From: Candidatus Helarchaeota archaeon | GTDB taxonomy: Archaea > Asgardarchaeota > Lokiarchaeia > Helarchaeales > JABXJV01 | DNA length: 35,560 bases | Assembly (NCBI GenBank): GCA_013375355.1 | Contig: JABXJV010000098.1 | Coordinates: 1 to 35,560 of the forward strand | Direction of reading: 5' to 3' | Shown here: piece after piece, positions 6,100 through 14,627 of the stretch | Layout: each line of letters opens with the position of its first letter | Numbering within the stretch: position 1 is the stretch's first letter | Notes under the pieces: generated by a model | What the model saw: the letters and a program-made list of their open reading frames with translations, nothing else | Told to the model about the DNA's origin: nothing | Database searches by the model: none | Position numbers and translations under genes: made by a program

Positions 6100-7305
6100 A
6101 TGGTTTTAGCTTTAGAAGGAATTAGAATTTTAGATTTAACGATGCTATTTCCTGGACCTTTCGGTACAAGATATTTTGCAGATTTTGGAGCAGATGTCGT
6201 TAAAATTGAGTCCAGAGTTCGCCAAGATATGGCACGTATGCCTCCTCCTCATGTGGTAATTCCTGGAACCAGAAAAAAAGATAGTTCTTTTTATCACGCA
6301 TTAAATCGAAACAAGAGGCATATTTCAATTAATTTAAAAACTGAAGAGGGGAAGGAAATATTTTATAAATTGGCGAAGACTGCAGATGTAATTATTGAGC
6401 AATTTAGACCGGGAGTAGTTAAAAAATTAGGTGTGGATTATGAAACAATATCAAAAATTAATCCAAGAATAATATATTGTTCGCTTACCGGTTATGGACA
6501 AAATGGACCATATCGAGATTACGCAGGACACGATCTTAATTATATTGGTACTTCTGGTTTAGCATCAGTAACAAGAGATCGAGATACAAAAAAACCAATA
6601 GTACCTGGAGTCCAAATAGGAGATATGATGGGTGGTGGATTGCATTCGGTTATAGGAATATTAATCGCATTAATAGCCCGAGAAAAAACAGGTCGAGGTC
6701 AATATATAGATGTAGCAATGATGGACGGAACCTTAAGTTTTCTTCCAATGGTTTTTAGCTCTTATTTGGTAGATAGAATAAAACAAGATGCTTCTAGAAG
6801 TAATTTAGCTGGTGGTCTTCCTCAATATTGGATTTATAAATGTAAAGATGGGAAATATATTACCGTTGGGGCTTTAGAACCCAAATTTTATATAAATTTA
6901 TTAAAGGTATTAGAAGTTAAAGAAATTTCAAGGCAAGAAGCCGAGAAAAGTGGTAAAACAGCTCAAGACTTGATGTTTGAACAATTTCAAGAGATTTTTC
7001 TTACTAAAGATAGAGATACTTGGGTGAAGGAATTAAGGAAAGTCGATACATGTGTAGCTCCCATGAATGAACTTTGGGAAGTTGAAGATGACCCTCAAGT
7101 TAAAGCTAGAGATATGATTATTGACGTGCCAGTTGGTGATGGAGAAACAATGAAACAAATCGGGTTTCCAATAAAAATGTCTGATACCCCTGCGAAATTT
7201 TTATTCGTTGCACCGCCAATGGGTCATCATACAAAAGAAATTCTAACTGAGTTAGGATATAAAGATGAAGAAATCAAAGAATTTAAGAAAAAGAAAGTAA
7301 TTTAA
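6100..7305 (+). CDS. class III CoA transferase (CaiB/BaiF family)
   Basis: The 401-residue enzyme begins LEGIRILDLTMLFPGPFGTR, the hallmark N terminus of formyl-CoA transferase/alpha-methylacyl-CoA racemase relatives. GADVVKIE, RNKRHISINLKTEEG and the catalytic-Asp region IGDMMGGGLHS follow. It moves CoA between carboxylic acids or racemises 2-methylacyl-CoA; the substrate cannot be told from sequence. ATG 6100 is preferred over GTG 6091, because that GTG is part of the GGGTG ribosome-binding site six bases before the ATG. The neighbouring D-2-hydroxyacid dehydrogenase on the same strand suggests 2-hydroxyacid or branched acid metabolism, an inference from position only. Confidence 0.9.
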   Translation: MVLALEGIRILDLTMLFPGPFGTRYFADFGADVVKIESRVRQDMARMPPPHVVIPGTRKKDSSFYHALNRNKRHISINLKTEEGKEIFYKLAKTADVIIEQFRPGVVKKLGVDYETISKINPRIIYCSLTGYGQNGPYRDYAGHDLNYIGTSGLASVTRDRDTKKPIVPGVQIGDMMGGGLHSVIGILIALIAREKTGRGQYIDVAMMDGTLSFLPMVFSSYLVDRIKQDASRSNLAGGLPQYWIYKCKDGKYITVGALEPKFYINLLKVLEVKEISRQEAEKSGKTAQDLMFEQFQEIFLTKDRDTWVKELRKVDTCVAPMNELWEVEDDPQVKARDMIIDVPVGDGETMKQIGFPIKMSDTPAKFLFVAPPMGHHTKEILTELGYKDEEIKEFKKKKVI

Positions 7306-7377
7306 TTTTTTTTAATTTATTCATTTTCTTACTTTCTAATTTTTATTGTTACTTTTCCAAATTGGGTGAAATTGATC

Positions 7378-8337
7378 TTGAAAATATTTATCACAAGGGA
7401 AATATTATCAGAGGGTATCGATTTAATCCGTAATGAATTGCCAAACGCTGAAATTAAAATACAACCAGAGGAGGAAATTTTGACTAAGGAAAAATTAAAA
7501 CGTGAAATTGTAGATATTGATGGTTTATTATGTAGTTTATCGGATATAATCGATGAAGAGATAATTTCAGCTGCTAAAAATTTAAAAGTAATTAGTAATT
7601 ATGCAGTTGGTTTTGATAATATAAATATTAAATTTGCTACGAAGAAAAAAATAATGGTTACAAATACACCAGGGGTTTTAACTGAGGCAACAGCAGATAT
7701 CGCTTGGGGATTAATATTTGCGGCTGCTAGACGATTAATTGAAGCTGATAAATATTTAAGAGATGGGAAATGGAAAAGATGGGCTCCGTCACTCTTATTG
7801 GGCTATGACTTATATGGAAAGACTTTAGGAATTATTGGAATGGGTAGGATTGGATCAGCCGTTGCAAAGCGAGCAGTAGGCTTCAATATGCATATAATTT
7901 ATTACAGTCGAACAAAAAAACCAGAGATTGAAAAGAAATTAAAAGCCAAATTTGTGGATTTAACAACTCTATTGAAAGAGGCAGATATTGTCAGTATTCA
8001 CGTCCCTTTAACGAATAAAACGAAAGAGATGATAGGAAAAAAAGAATTCAATTTAATGAAAAAGACTTCCATTTTGATAAATACTTCAAGAGGGGCTGTA
8101 ATTGATGAGCAGGCATTAATTGAGGTTTTAAAAGAGAAGAAAATTGCTGCTGCTGGATTAGACGTCTTCACACACGAACCTATTGATGATAAAAATCCTC
8201 TTGTTAAATTAGAAAATGTGGTGTTACTTCCTCACCTCGGATCTGCCACTTATGAAACAAGGACTAAAATGGCATTAATAGCCGCAAAGAATCTTGTAAT
8301 GGCCTTAAAAGGGGAAATGCCACCTAACCTAGTTTAA
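7378..8337 (+). CDS. NAD(P)-dependent D-2-hydroxyacid dehydrogenase (glyoxylate/hydroxypyruvate reductase-like)
   Basis: The 319-residue protein has the split catalytic domain and Rossmann domain of this family. The dinucleotide motif is LGIIGMGRIGSAVAKR, and the catalytic set is Arg in NTSRGAVID, Glu in DVFTHEP and His in LPHLGSA. Family members interconvert 2-keto and D-2-hydroxy acids, such as glyoxylate/glycolate or hydroxypyruvate/glycerate. TTG 7378 gives the usual start MKIFITREI and lies eight bases after GGTGA; the GTG at 7366 belongs to that ribosome-binding site. It follows the CoA transferase gene after 72 bases and may share its transcript. A hairpin with a T-rich tail follows. 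Confidence 0.9.
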   Translation: MKIFITREILSEGIDLIRNELPNAEIKIQPEEEILTKEKLKREIVDIDGLLCSLSDIIDEEIISAAKNLKVISNYAVGFDNINIKFATKKKIMVTNTPGVLTEATADIAWGLIFAAARRLIEADKYLRDGKWKRWAPSLLLGYDLYGKTLGIIGMGRIGSAVAKRAVGFNMHIIYYSRTKKPEIEKKLKAKFVDLTTLLKEADIVSIHVPLTNKTKEMIGKKEFNLMKKTSILINTSRGAVIDEQALIEVLKEKKIAAAGLDVFTHEPIDDKNPLVKLENVVLLPHLGSATYETRTKMALIAAKNLVMALKGEMPPNLV

Positions 8338-8372
8338 CAAATATAAACTTTAAATAATTTTTAATTTGAATA

Positions 8373-8395
8373 AAAAGATATTTATAATATCTTTT
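8373..8395 (+). terminator. hairpin plus T-rich tail after the dehydrogenase gene
   Basis: AAAAGATAT (8373-8381) pairs perfectly with ATATCTTTT (8387-8395) around a five-base loop, and further T-rich sequence follows. The stem is all A/T apart from one G-C pair, so it is weak, but it is placed 35 bases after the stop codon as expected for a terminator. The remaining intergenic sequence to 8558 shows no gene. Confidence 0.45.
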
Positions 8396-8558
8396 CTTTT
8401 AAGTTTCATACAATTTTTTTAAGATCTTACCAAGGGAAATTAAAAGAATTGTGAAGTTAAACAAAACGGAAACAAAACAAAAAAAATCCGAAAATAAAAC
8501 ATATTTTCTAAAAATAATTAGTGAATATTCTATAAAACTTCAAAGGTGAAGAAATAAA

Positions 8559-8849
8559 ATGAGTAAACCTCGTGATAATATAGTCTATATTGGACAAAAA
8601 TCTGCTATGAATTATGTAATGGCTTGCTTTGCTATAATACAAGGCGGTTCTAATGATATTGTAATTAAGGCTAGAGGAAGAGCCATTTCAAGAGCCGTAG
8701 ACGTTGCAGAAATCTTAAGATCTCGATTCCTACAGGAACAAGTCAAAATAAAAGACATTATTACTGGAACTGAAACTATTCACAGCAAGGACCGCGGCGA
8801 TTTCTCCGTCTCAACCATCGAGATAACGTTAGAACTAACAAAAAAGTAA
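8559..8849 (+). CDS. albA: Alba DNA/RNA-binding chromatin protein
   Basis: The 96-residue protein is Alba over its whole length. The start NIVYIGQKSAMNYVMACF contains the nucleic-acid-binding Lys loop (Q-K here where Sulfolobus Alba has two Lys). It continues with VIKARGRAISRAVDVAEILR and the C-terminal strand VSTIEITL. Alba dimers coat archaeal DNA and RNA, and Lys acetylation modulates affinity in some species. GGTGA lies ten bases before ATG 8559. It is the only chromatin protein in the window and a good marker of archaeal origin. It converges with the eS30 gene. Confidence 0.95.
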   Translation: MSKPRDNIVYIGQKSAMNYVMACFAIIQGGSNDIVIKARGRAISRAVDVAEILRSRFLQEQVKIKDIITGTETIHSKDRGDFSVSTIEITLELTKK

Positions 8850-8869
8850 CAAAAATCCAAAAATTTGGC

Positions 8870-8890
8870 TTTTTTGCCATTTTTTTATTT
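8870..8890 (+). terminator. double T-run terminator after Alba
   Basis: Two runs of six and seven T, at 8870-8875 and 8880-8886, follow the Alba stop codon by about 20 bases. T-rich tracts alone terminate archaeal RNA polymerase. The flanking GGC...GCC gives only a three-base-pair stem. The position between convergent Alba and eS30 fits. Confidence 0.55.
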
Positions 8891-8950
8891 ATTTTTAAAT
8901 AAATCGATTTTTAAGAAAATTAGTGATTTTTAAAAAGTTAAAACCAAAGA

Positions 8951-9127
8951 TTATCTTCTACGATCAAATTTTTCTTGCCCAACCCTTTTACCTTGAATTA
9001 TTCTCTTGATATAATTCTTTTTATTTCTTATTCGGGGTATAGGCTTGGGAGATTTCTTTGATTCTACCTTTGGCGTTTGAGATCTAACTTTTCCAGCTTT
9101 TGTTAGCGAACCATGCGAACCAGGCAT
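8951..9127 (-). CDS. rps30e: ribosomal protein eS30 (small subunit)
   Basis: A short 58-residue gene encodes [20 protein letters not shown] followed by a very basic tail ending FDRRR. The [13 protein letters not shown] signature is diagnostic of S30e, a small-subunit ribosomal protein found only in archaea and eukaryotes. The eukaryotic form is made as a ubiquitin-like fusion; here it stands alone, as in archaea. No ribosome-binding site precedes ATG 9127, and a TATA box lies 27 bases upstream, so the transcript is probably leaderless. Its short length makes it easy to miss in automated annotation. Confidence 0.95.
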   Translation of the reverse strand: MPGSHGSLTKAGKVRSQTPKVESKKSPKPIPRIRNKKNYIKRIIQGKRVGQEKFDRRR

Positions 9128-9153
9128 AATAAAAACTCTGTATTATTTTAACA

Positions 9154-9161
9154 TATTTAAA
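9154..9161 (-). promoter_or_regulatory. TATA box (TTTAAATA) of the eS30 gene
   Basis: On the minus strand TTTAAATA ends 27 bases before ATG 9127. Archaeal TATA boxes sit about 25-30 bases before the transcription start, so transcription should begin at or within a few bases of the start codon. Confidence 0.6.
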
Positions 9162-9251
9162 GTAATATTATCCTATAAACATTTTGATTTTTAATGCCCT
9201 AATAATAAATATTTTATTATAGGACTACTTTGTTATATTAGTTGTGAGTTT

Positions 9252-9773
9252 ATGGTAGACGATTTCGACGAAAATAAAAAGAAAAAAAGAAAAAAAAAGG
9301 ATAGGGAAGAAGACGATTTTCCAAGTGAAAATTACAATGATTTTATCAAATATCTTGCTGAAAACTTCAAAAAAATAATGCCTGAATTCGAAAAATTCTT
9401 TAGACAATTTCAAGATCAAATAGAGAAAGGAAATTTTGACCTAGATCAGTTCAGTGATCTCAATAATTTCAGAATAATTAAAAATAATTTACCTCAAAAG
9501 CATAAAGCAGCTACACTTTCTAAATCTTATCCAACAAAAGATATCCTAGTAGATGTAATTGACTGTGGTGACAAAATTATTATTATTGCGGATTTACCTG
9601 GGTTAGAAAAGCAGGATATAAAATTAAATTTAAAAAGTAAAAGTGTTCTTATTTCGGTACATAAAAAGAAAATTCTTAAGAGAGTCTCTTTACCTGTTAA
9701 AGTAGATAAAGATTATATTTCTGCTTCTTATAAAAACGGAGTTTTAGAAATTAAATTAACCAAACTCAAATAA
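9252..9773 (+). CDS. Hsp20 / alpha-crystallin family small heat-shock protein
   Basis: The 173-residue protein ends in an alpha-crystallin domain (residues about 92-173): ILVDVIDCGDKIIIIADLPG, then KQDIKLNLKSKSVLISV, and the closing strand YKNGVLEIKL, which is the family's GVLxIxL signature. The domain is ATP-independent and holds unfolding proteins. The N-terminal 90 residues are unusual, with a dense Lys/Arg run followed by an acidic patch near residues 9-22 and then helical Phe-rich sequence. There is no canonical I-x-I tail after the domain, which may reduce oligomerisation. A GTGA precedes ATG 9252. The gene converges with the HEAT-repeat gene, with only six bases between stops. Confidence 0.85.
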   Translation: MVDDFDENKKKKRKKKDREEDDFPSENYNDFIKYLAENFKKIMPEFEKFFRQFQDQIEKGNFDLDQFSDLNNFRIIKNNLPQKHKAATLSKSYPTKDILVDVIDCGDKIIIIADLPGLEKQDIKLNLKSKSVLISVHKKKILKRVSLPVKVDKDYISASYKNGVLEIKLTKLK

Positions 9774-9779
9774 TTTATA

Positions 9780-11366
9780 TTATAACTTTTCTTTATTCGT
9801 AATTTTTTTATTTCCTTGATTATTTTTTGAATATTGTTTGTAACGTTGTTTAATATCCATTAAATTCTTAAATTCATTTTTTTCCGCTCGTTTTTCCCAT
9901 TTATGAACAAAATCATTCAAATTTGAAATTTTTGTTAAATGTGTTTTAGCTTTTTCAAAATCAAATTGGATTAAAGCTTTAACATATGAAATCATAAGAT
10001 ATATTTGCTCTTTTCTTTTGGAAGATAATAAATCACTTAGAGCTTCGTGTTGCTTTTTGGTTTTATTTAAAAAATCTGCCGCTAATTTAAATGAATTTTG
10101 AAGAATATAATCATATGATATCATTATTAAAGATTTTAATCTGATATAAGCATCTGAAGACCTTGATGCCTCCAAAAAATAATGAATTGCATTTTTAAAA
10201 TCCCCTATAGTGTGATAAATTTGGGCTGTATTAATTAATAATTCAAAATTATCTTCTAAAGGATTCCTCTTAATTAAATCTTGACAGATTTTTATAGCCG
10301 GACCATAATCATCATTCCATTTATGGAGGGTACTTAAATATTGTCTAGCAACCCTTGACATTTTCAGGTTTGATTTTTTAGCAAATTTTTCTAATTTTTT
10401 TGATATTTCTGGCATGATTTCTATTTGATCAGGGTAATTTCTGTTTACATTTATTAAAATTGCCACAACATTTAGTTGAATATTACCCTTTTCTTTCTTA
10501 AAACTTTCTATTAATTTGGGAATGCTATCTTTAAAATCTTGGCTGTGATCTTGGCTAATCTTTAAGAGTAGATTGCTTACTAAAATTCGATTATTAAGCA
10601 CTTTATCATGTAGAATTGAAATTAATTGAGGGATTATATTATTCAAGTAATCTAAATTTTTACCCCCAAAATTATTTAGAAATACAAGTGTAAATCGCCG
10701 GATTATATTATCTTTATTTTTTAGGTGTGGAACCAGTGAAATCACTGTTTTTTCTGGATATTTCGATGAAATTTTAAATATTGTATCAATAACTTCTGCT
10801 TGATATTTCTTATCATTTAATAGCTGATATAAAGTTGTAATAATCTTATCTAAATGCTCATCATTTACTTCAATTAATGTCGAAACTGCATTCAATCTAA
10901 TTTGTTCGTTCACATCATAAAGTAAATTTAATAATTTCGGGATTTGAACTATTTTACCATATTTTCGGGAGGTTGCTTTAAAAATAAGTGAAGCAGTGAA
11001 TCTTAATTGTGTGTCATCATCATCCAATAAGTCGACAATATTTGGTATAGAAGTGGCAATTTTTACAGGGTCTTTATAAGCTAAAAATTCAATAATTTTA
11101 GCTATATTTCGAATAACTTCCTTACTTTCATCCTTTAAAAAATCATTTAATTTAGATATATTCTCAAAAAGAGTTAAAGGATGGCAATCAACGATTTTTA
11201 AGAGCATCCAGGAAGCATCAACACGTTCATCCAATACATGGGAACTTATTTTTTTTAATAATTCTTGGACGGTTATCTTTTTATATTCTGGATTTTTTAG
11301 ACTTTTTTCGTAATATAATGCAGCTTGTTTGATCCCTTTATATTTTCCTTGTTTGGCCTCTGACAA
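9780..11366 (-). CDS. HEAT/ARM-repeat protein with TPR-like C-terminal part
   Basis: The 528-residue, all-helical protein has no enzyme motif. Residues about 25-345 are successive HEAT-type helical pairs (for example IPNIVDLLDDDDTQLRFTAS, IPKLLNLLYDVNEQIRLNAV, IPQLISILHDKVLNNRILVS), each about 37-40 residues. Residues about 350-490 turn into TPR-like pairs (ELLINTAQIYHTIGDFKNAI). Such superhelices are binding platforms, and adaptin-like HEAT proteins occur in Asgard archaea. TTG 11366 is the only usable start I see. The open frame continues upstream about 20 codons without ATG, GTG or TTG. It lies 62 bases downstream of the GT4 gene on the same strand. No partner can be named. Confidence 0.75.
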   Translation of the reverse strand: MSEAKQGKYKGIKQAALYYEKSLKNPEYKKITVQELLKKISSHVLDERVDASWMLLKIVDCHPLTLFENISKLNDFLKDESKEVIRNIAKIIEFLAYKDPVKIATSIPNIVDLLDDDDTQLRFTASLIFKATSRKYGKIVQIPKLLNLLYDVNEQIRLNAVSTLIEVNDEHLDKIITTLYQLLNDKKYQAEVIDTIFKISSKYPEKTVISLVPHLKNKDNIIRRFTLVFLNNFGGKNLDYLNNIIPQLISILHDKVLNNRILVSNLLLKISQDHSQDFKDSIPKLIESFKKEKGNIQLNVVAILINVNRNYPDQIEIMPEISKKLEKFAKKSNLKMSRVARQYLSTLHKWNDDYGPAIKICQDLIKRNPLEDNFELLINTAQIYHTIGDFKNAIHYFLEASRSSDAYIRLKSLIMISYDYILQNSFKLAADFLNKTKKQHEALSDLLSSKRKEQIYLMISYVKALIQFDFEKAKTHLTKISNLNDFVHKWEKRAEKNEFKNLMDIKQRYKQYSKNNQGNKKITNKEKL

Positions 11367-11428
11367 CCACTCCAGTTCTTTAACCTCATAAAAAAAATCA
11401 ATAACGTATTCAAAAATAAAAGAAATTA

Positions 11429-12814
11429 TTATTTAAAAAACGATTTAGTAGTTTGTGAATAAAAATTAAAATATTCTTCAGCAACATGGAGCCAAGAATA
11501 TTTCTTAATTATCGTCCTAAGGGCATTTTTTCCTAAACTGTTTGCCATTTCTTTATCATTTAAAACTTCGATTATTTTTGATGCCAGTTCTTCTTTAATA
11601 TTTGGATCAACCAATATCCCATTATGACCATCTTCAATAATAGATGCTGGTCCTCCAAATTTAGTTACCACAACAGGTTTTTCACAAGCCATTGCTTCCA
11701 ACATCGTTATTCCGAATAGTTCCCATCTAGCTGGTAATACAAAAACCTCACTTCCATTATAATAATCTAAAATGTCCTCATCTGGAATATAACCAGTAAG
11801 ATAAATAAATTCCTTTTTAGGATCAATTTTTGCGGCTAACTCATGTAAGGTTTTTTCATATGGCTTTAATTCTCTCCCTTTTTTTGTGCCACCACCGATG
11901 ACGATTTTTATATCTTCATCAATCCTTTCTCTAAGAAGTGGTGTTGCTTCTATCAGCAGGTCTAAACCTTTCCTAGGGTCGATTCTTGATACGGAAAAAA
12001 TATAACGATGATTCTTCACTGAAAATAAACGATTCAAGGGATGTGTCCCCCTATTGACTGGACTGGAGTGCCAAACTTCTGTATTAACTCCAGGTGGGAT
12101 TATTGCAGTTTTATTATCATATTTTTGCCCATAATATTTCAATAATTTAGTTTTTTCATCTAGAGATTCTGCAAATATCTGATGACATTTTTCATAAATC
12201 ATTTCTTCATTTTTAAAGCGTAAATCGAAGTTAAAGTGCTTATCTATTTTCTCTATTTCATCTTGGTCTTCCAATTTTTTTACAAATGCATCGCGTTTAA
12301 CCCTTCCGAGTGAATGAGAATTATGAACCCAAGGTAAGTTAAGTTGTCTAGATACTTGCTCCCCTAATATGCCTCCATCGACGTAATGCGAATGAATAAT
12401 ATCAATTTTTTCATTATTATTTATCCATTTAATAATTCCCTCGGCCGCTTCGGGAAGGTAAGGATATAAATCTTCTTTTCTAATAAATCCCTTTTCGCTC
12501 ATTTCATCTTCTATTCTTATAATTTTTACTCCTTTACCTTCCTGTTCGAGTTTCTTGGCATGAACAGGGGATTCCTTTTCATCAAATAATCTAGTAAATA
12601 TTGTAACTTTCATATCACAAACTTCATGAAGATATTTACTAAGCTCTAAGACAAAAACAACTTGTCCCCCTGTATCTACCTTTCCCAATTGCGGATCGGC
12701 AGCGAAATAACCGTGATGAGAAATCATACCTATGTGTGTAACTAGTTCAGTCCGACCTTCAAAGGATTTTTTTGTACTTTCAATTTCGTAGTCCATTTTT
12801 ATCCCATAATTCAA
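11429..12814 (-). CDS. GT4 glycosyltransferase, sucrose(-phosphate)-synthase-like
   Basis: The 461-residue GT-B enzyme has the N-terminal sucrose synthase/sucrose-phosphate synthase signature DTGGQVVFVLELSKYL near residues 47-62, IDIIHSHYVDGG, the hinge pattern SRIDPRKGLDLLIEA, and the C-terminal E-x7-E region in ELFGITMLEAMACEKPVVVT. Family enzymes transfer a sugar from NDP-glucose or GDP-mannose; sucrose, mannosylfructose and other glycoside synthases share this look, so the acceptor is unknown. Met1 (12814) or Met7 (12796) may be the start; neither has a clear ribosome-binding site. It lies upstream of the HEAT gene and diverges from the proline-rich coiled-coil gene. The other GT4/GH130 genes are 3-8 kb away. 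Confidence 0.85.
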   Translation of the reverse strand: MNYGIKMDYEIESTKKSFEGRTELVTHIGMISHHGYFAADPQLGKVDTGGQVVFVLELSKYLHEVCDMKVTIFTRLFDEKESPVHAKKLEQEGKGVKIIRIEDEMSEKGFIRKEDLYPYLPEAAEGIIKWINNNEKIDIIHSHYVDGGILGEQVSRQLNLPWVHNSHSLGRVKRDAFVKKLEDQDEIEKIDKHFNFDLRFKNEEMIYEKCHQIFAESLDEKTKLLKYYGQKYDNKTAIIPPGVNTEVWHSSPVNRGTHPLNRLFSVKNHRYIFSVSRIDPRKGLDLLIEATPLLRERIDEDIKIVIGGGTKKGRELKPYEKTLHELAAKIDPKKEFIYLTGYIPDEDILDYYNGSEVFVLPARWELFGITMLEAMACEKPVVVTKFGGPASIIEDGHNGILVDPNIKEELASKIIEVLNDKEMANSLGKNALRTIIKKYSWLHVAEEYFNFYSQTTKSFFK

Positions 12815-12882
12815 GTTTATTTTAAATTAAATTCTAGAAAAATATTAATTAGATCGTTGATAAAAATTATAATGATTCAAAA

Positions 12883-13647
12883 ATGACAAAGGACGAAATA
12901 AAAAAAATCATGAAGATAAATGATGAAATCAATGCATTAATCCTAAAACTGGAAAAAAAACAACAAGAATCTTCAAAAGAATTAATTAATATAATCATTG
13001 AAAAAGATGAAAGAATTTCTGAATTGGAGAAAGAAATTGTGAGTTTAAAAAGTAGAACTATTTCTAAACCTGTAGTTACTACTGGAAAATCAATAAGTGC
13101 AGCAACCCCCATAGCCGAAAAAGTCAGTTTGACAGATGTATTAACTGGTAGTGAAGAAAAACAACCATCCTCGGCAGGGGTAACCGCGGTCCCACCTAAG
13201 GTAAGTATCTTTTCTGAAAAAAATTCCAAGACTTCAGTAACAAGTGAAGCTTCAAAATCAGCTACTATGTCCCGTTATGGTAGCGTTGATGTGTTAAAAA
13301 AACGAGGAGGTCCCTCTAAATTCAAACCCAGAACTCCTGGTCCACCACCAAAGCCTGAAGCAAAACCCAAACCTGAAGAACCACCACCTAAAAAACAAAA
13401 TAAGGAAGCTTTGGCGATACTGGAAAATCTCAAATCTGAGATTACTGAAGAAACAACTACCCATGATCTGCAAAAGATATTAGAAGAAGTACGTGATGAT
13501 CTTGCAGAAATAATAGGCTTTTCCTCAATAATTCGAGATATTGGGACAGTTAGCGGTAAATTAAAACATGCTCCCGATTTACCTATGGATTCAAGTTCAA
13601 TTGAAGCATTTAGAAAAAAAGTAGACCAATGGAAATCTAAAGTTTAA
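12883..13647 (+). CDS. coiled-coil protein with proline-rich linker, function unknown
   Basis: The 254-residue soluble protein has a charged N-terminal coiled coil (residues 1 to about 62). A long Ser/Thr-rich disordered stretch follows, then a proline-rich segment around residues 145-172 (PRTPGPPPKPEAKPKPEEPP). A C-terminal helical domain (residues about 175-254) comes last. I recognise no family. Proline-rich stretches of this kind are typical ligands of profilin- or SH3-like modules, and Asgard archaea encode profilins, so a cytoskeletal or scaffold role is possible but is inference only. ATG 12883 lacks an obvious ribosome-binding site. The gene diverges from the GT4 gene across 68 bases. 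Confidence 0.7.
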   Translation: MTKDEIKKIMKINDEINALILKLEKKQQESSKELINIIIEKDERISELEKEIVSLKSRTISKPVVTTGKSISAATPIAEKVSLTDVLTGSEEKQPSSAGVTAVPPKVSIFSEKNSKTSVTSEASKSATMSRYGSVDVLKKRGGPSKFKPRTPGPPPKPEAKPKPEEPPPKKQNKEALAILENLKSEITEETTTHDLQKILEEVRDDLAEIIGFSSIIRDIGTVSGKLKHAPDLPMDSSSIEAFRKKVDQWKSKV

Positions 13648-13681
13648 TTCATCAGCTAATTTTGTTCTTAATTTTAAACTA

Positions 13682-14542
13682 TTATCTAATTTTTTCATAA
13701 TCAACATATGGTCTGAATTTTCCTTGTTCTTCGGCTTTTTTTAGCTCTCTTATGTATTTCTTAAGGTTTCCTTTAAATAATTGTCTTGTTGAGGCCCAAT
13801 CTGCTTCAATAGCTCCTTCTGGACATAATTTTTCACAAAACCAGCAAAATATGCATCCATCTTTTTGAATTTCAGGTGGATCAGCTTCTACATCAATAGC
13901 ATCTACAGGGCAATTCTCTTGACATGTTAAGCATTTAGTACATTTGTCAATATTAATTTTAAATTCGGGACTAATCGATCTTAATGCTTCAGGTGTTGCT
14001 AACTTTGAATCCCTTGCCCACCATGTATTTTCAATTAATTCAAATTTAGGAATAAGACTTTTTTCTCCTTTTTTTATTTTTAAACTGATTTCACATACTT
14101 TTTGACCAAATTCCTCAGCTTCTCTAAGCTCAATGTCATCAGGATGTTTTGCGGTGTGCATAGGTTGGGGATAAAATTGAATGGAAGATTCAGAATATGA
14201 ATCATAGGCACCTATAACCAAATACCCCTTTTTATTCAATGCTTCGTTCATATAGTAAAATGTATTGCCGATAATAGAACCGTGTGTACAAAAAATGAAG
14301 CAATGTTTTCCATCTACTTTGTCCATCTTTTGTATGAATAATTTAACACTTATGGGTTCCCGGTAATAAAAAGTTGGACAGCCTAAACCAATTAAGTCGA
14401 AGTTAGCTAATTTTTTATTTTTTGCATCTTTGATTCGAACCATTTCACACTCATTTCCATTTTTCAGAATTCCTTTCTGTATTTGTTCTGCAATTTTTTC
14501 AGTTCCACCAGTTTGAGAGAAAAATATTATTAAGACTTTCAA
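13682..14542 (-). CDS. flavodoxin domain fused to a 2x[4Fe-4S] ferredoxin
   Basis: The 286-residue protein starts with a flavodoxin fold (KVLIIFFSQTGGTEKIAEQI; the S-Q-T-G-G-T loop binds FMN phosphate). It ends with two CxxCxxCxxxCP clusters, CTKCLTCQENCP and CIFCWFCEKLCP, typical of a bacterial-type ferredoxin carrying two [4Fe-4S] centres. This is the EFR1-like architecture found in anaerobes; it shuttles electrons, but partners are not specified. TTG 14542 is chosen because it gives MKVLIIF and lies six bases after GGTG; the frame extends to TTG 14554, but that overlaps the ribosome-binding site. It is monocistronic, and it diverges from the cyclophilin gene. Confidence 0.85.
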   Translation of the reverse strand: MKVLIIFFSQTGGTEKIAEQIQKGILKNGNECEMVRIKDAKNKKLANFDLIGLGCPTFYYREPISVKLFIQKMDKVDGKHCFIFCTHGSIIGNTFYYMNEALNKKGYLVIGAYDSYSESSIQFYPQPMHTAKHPDDIELREAEEFGQKVCEISLKIKKGEKSLIPKFELIENTWWARDSKLATPEALRSISPEFKINIDKCTKCLTCQENCPVDAIDVEADPPEIQKDGCIFCWFCEKLCPEGAIEADWASTRQLFKGNLKKYIRELKKAEEQGKFRPYVDYEKIR

Positions 14543-14627
14543 TAAAAACACCAAATTAATAAATGCAAAATTTTAATAATTAAAAAATATTGTTATAATT
14601 TAAAAATTTTATAGGAAGTAGAAATTT

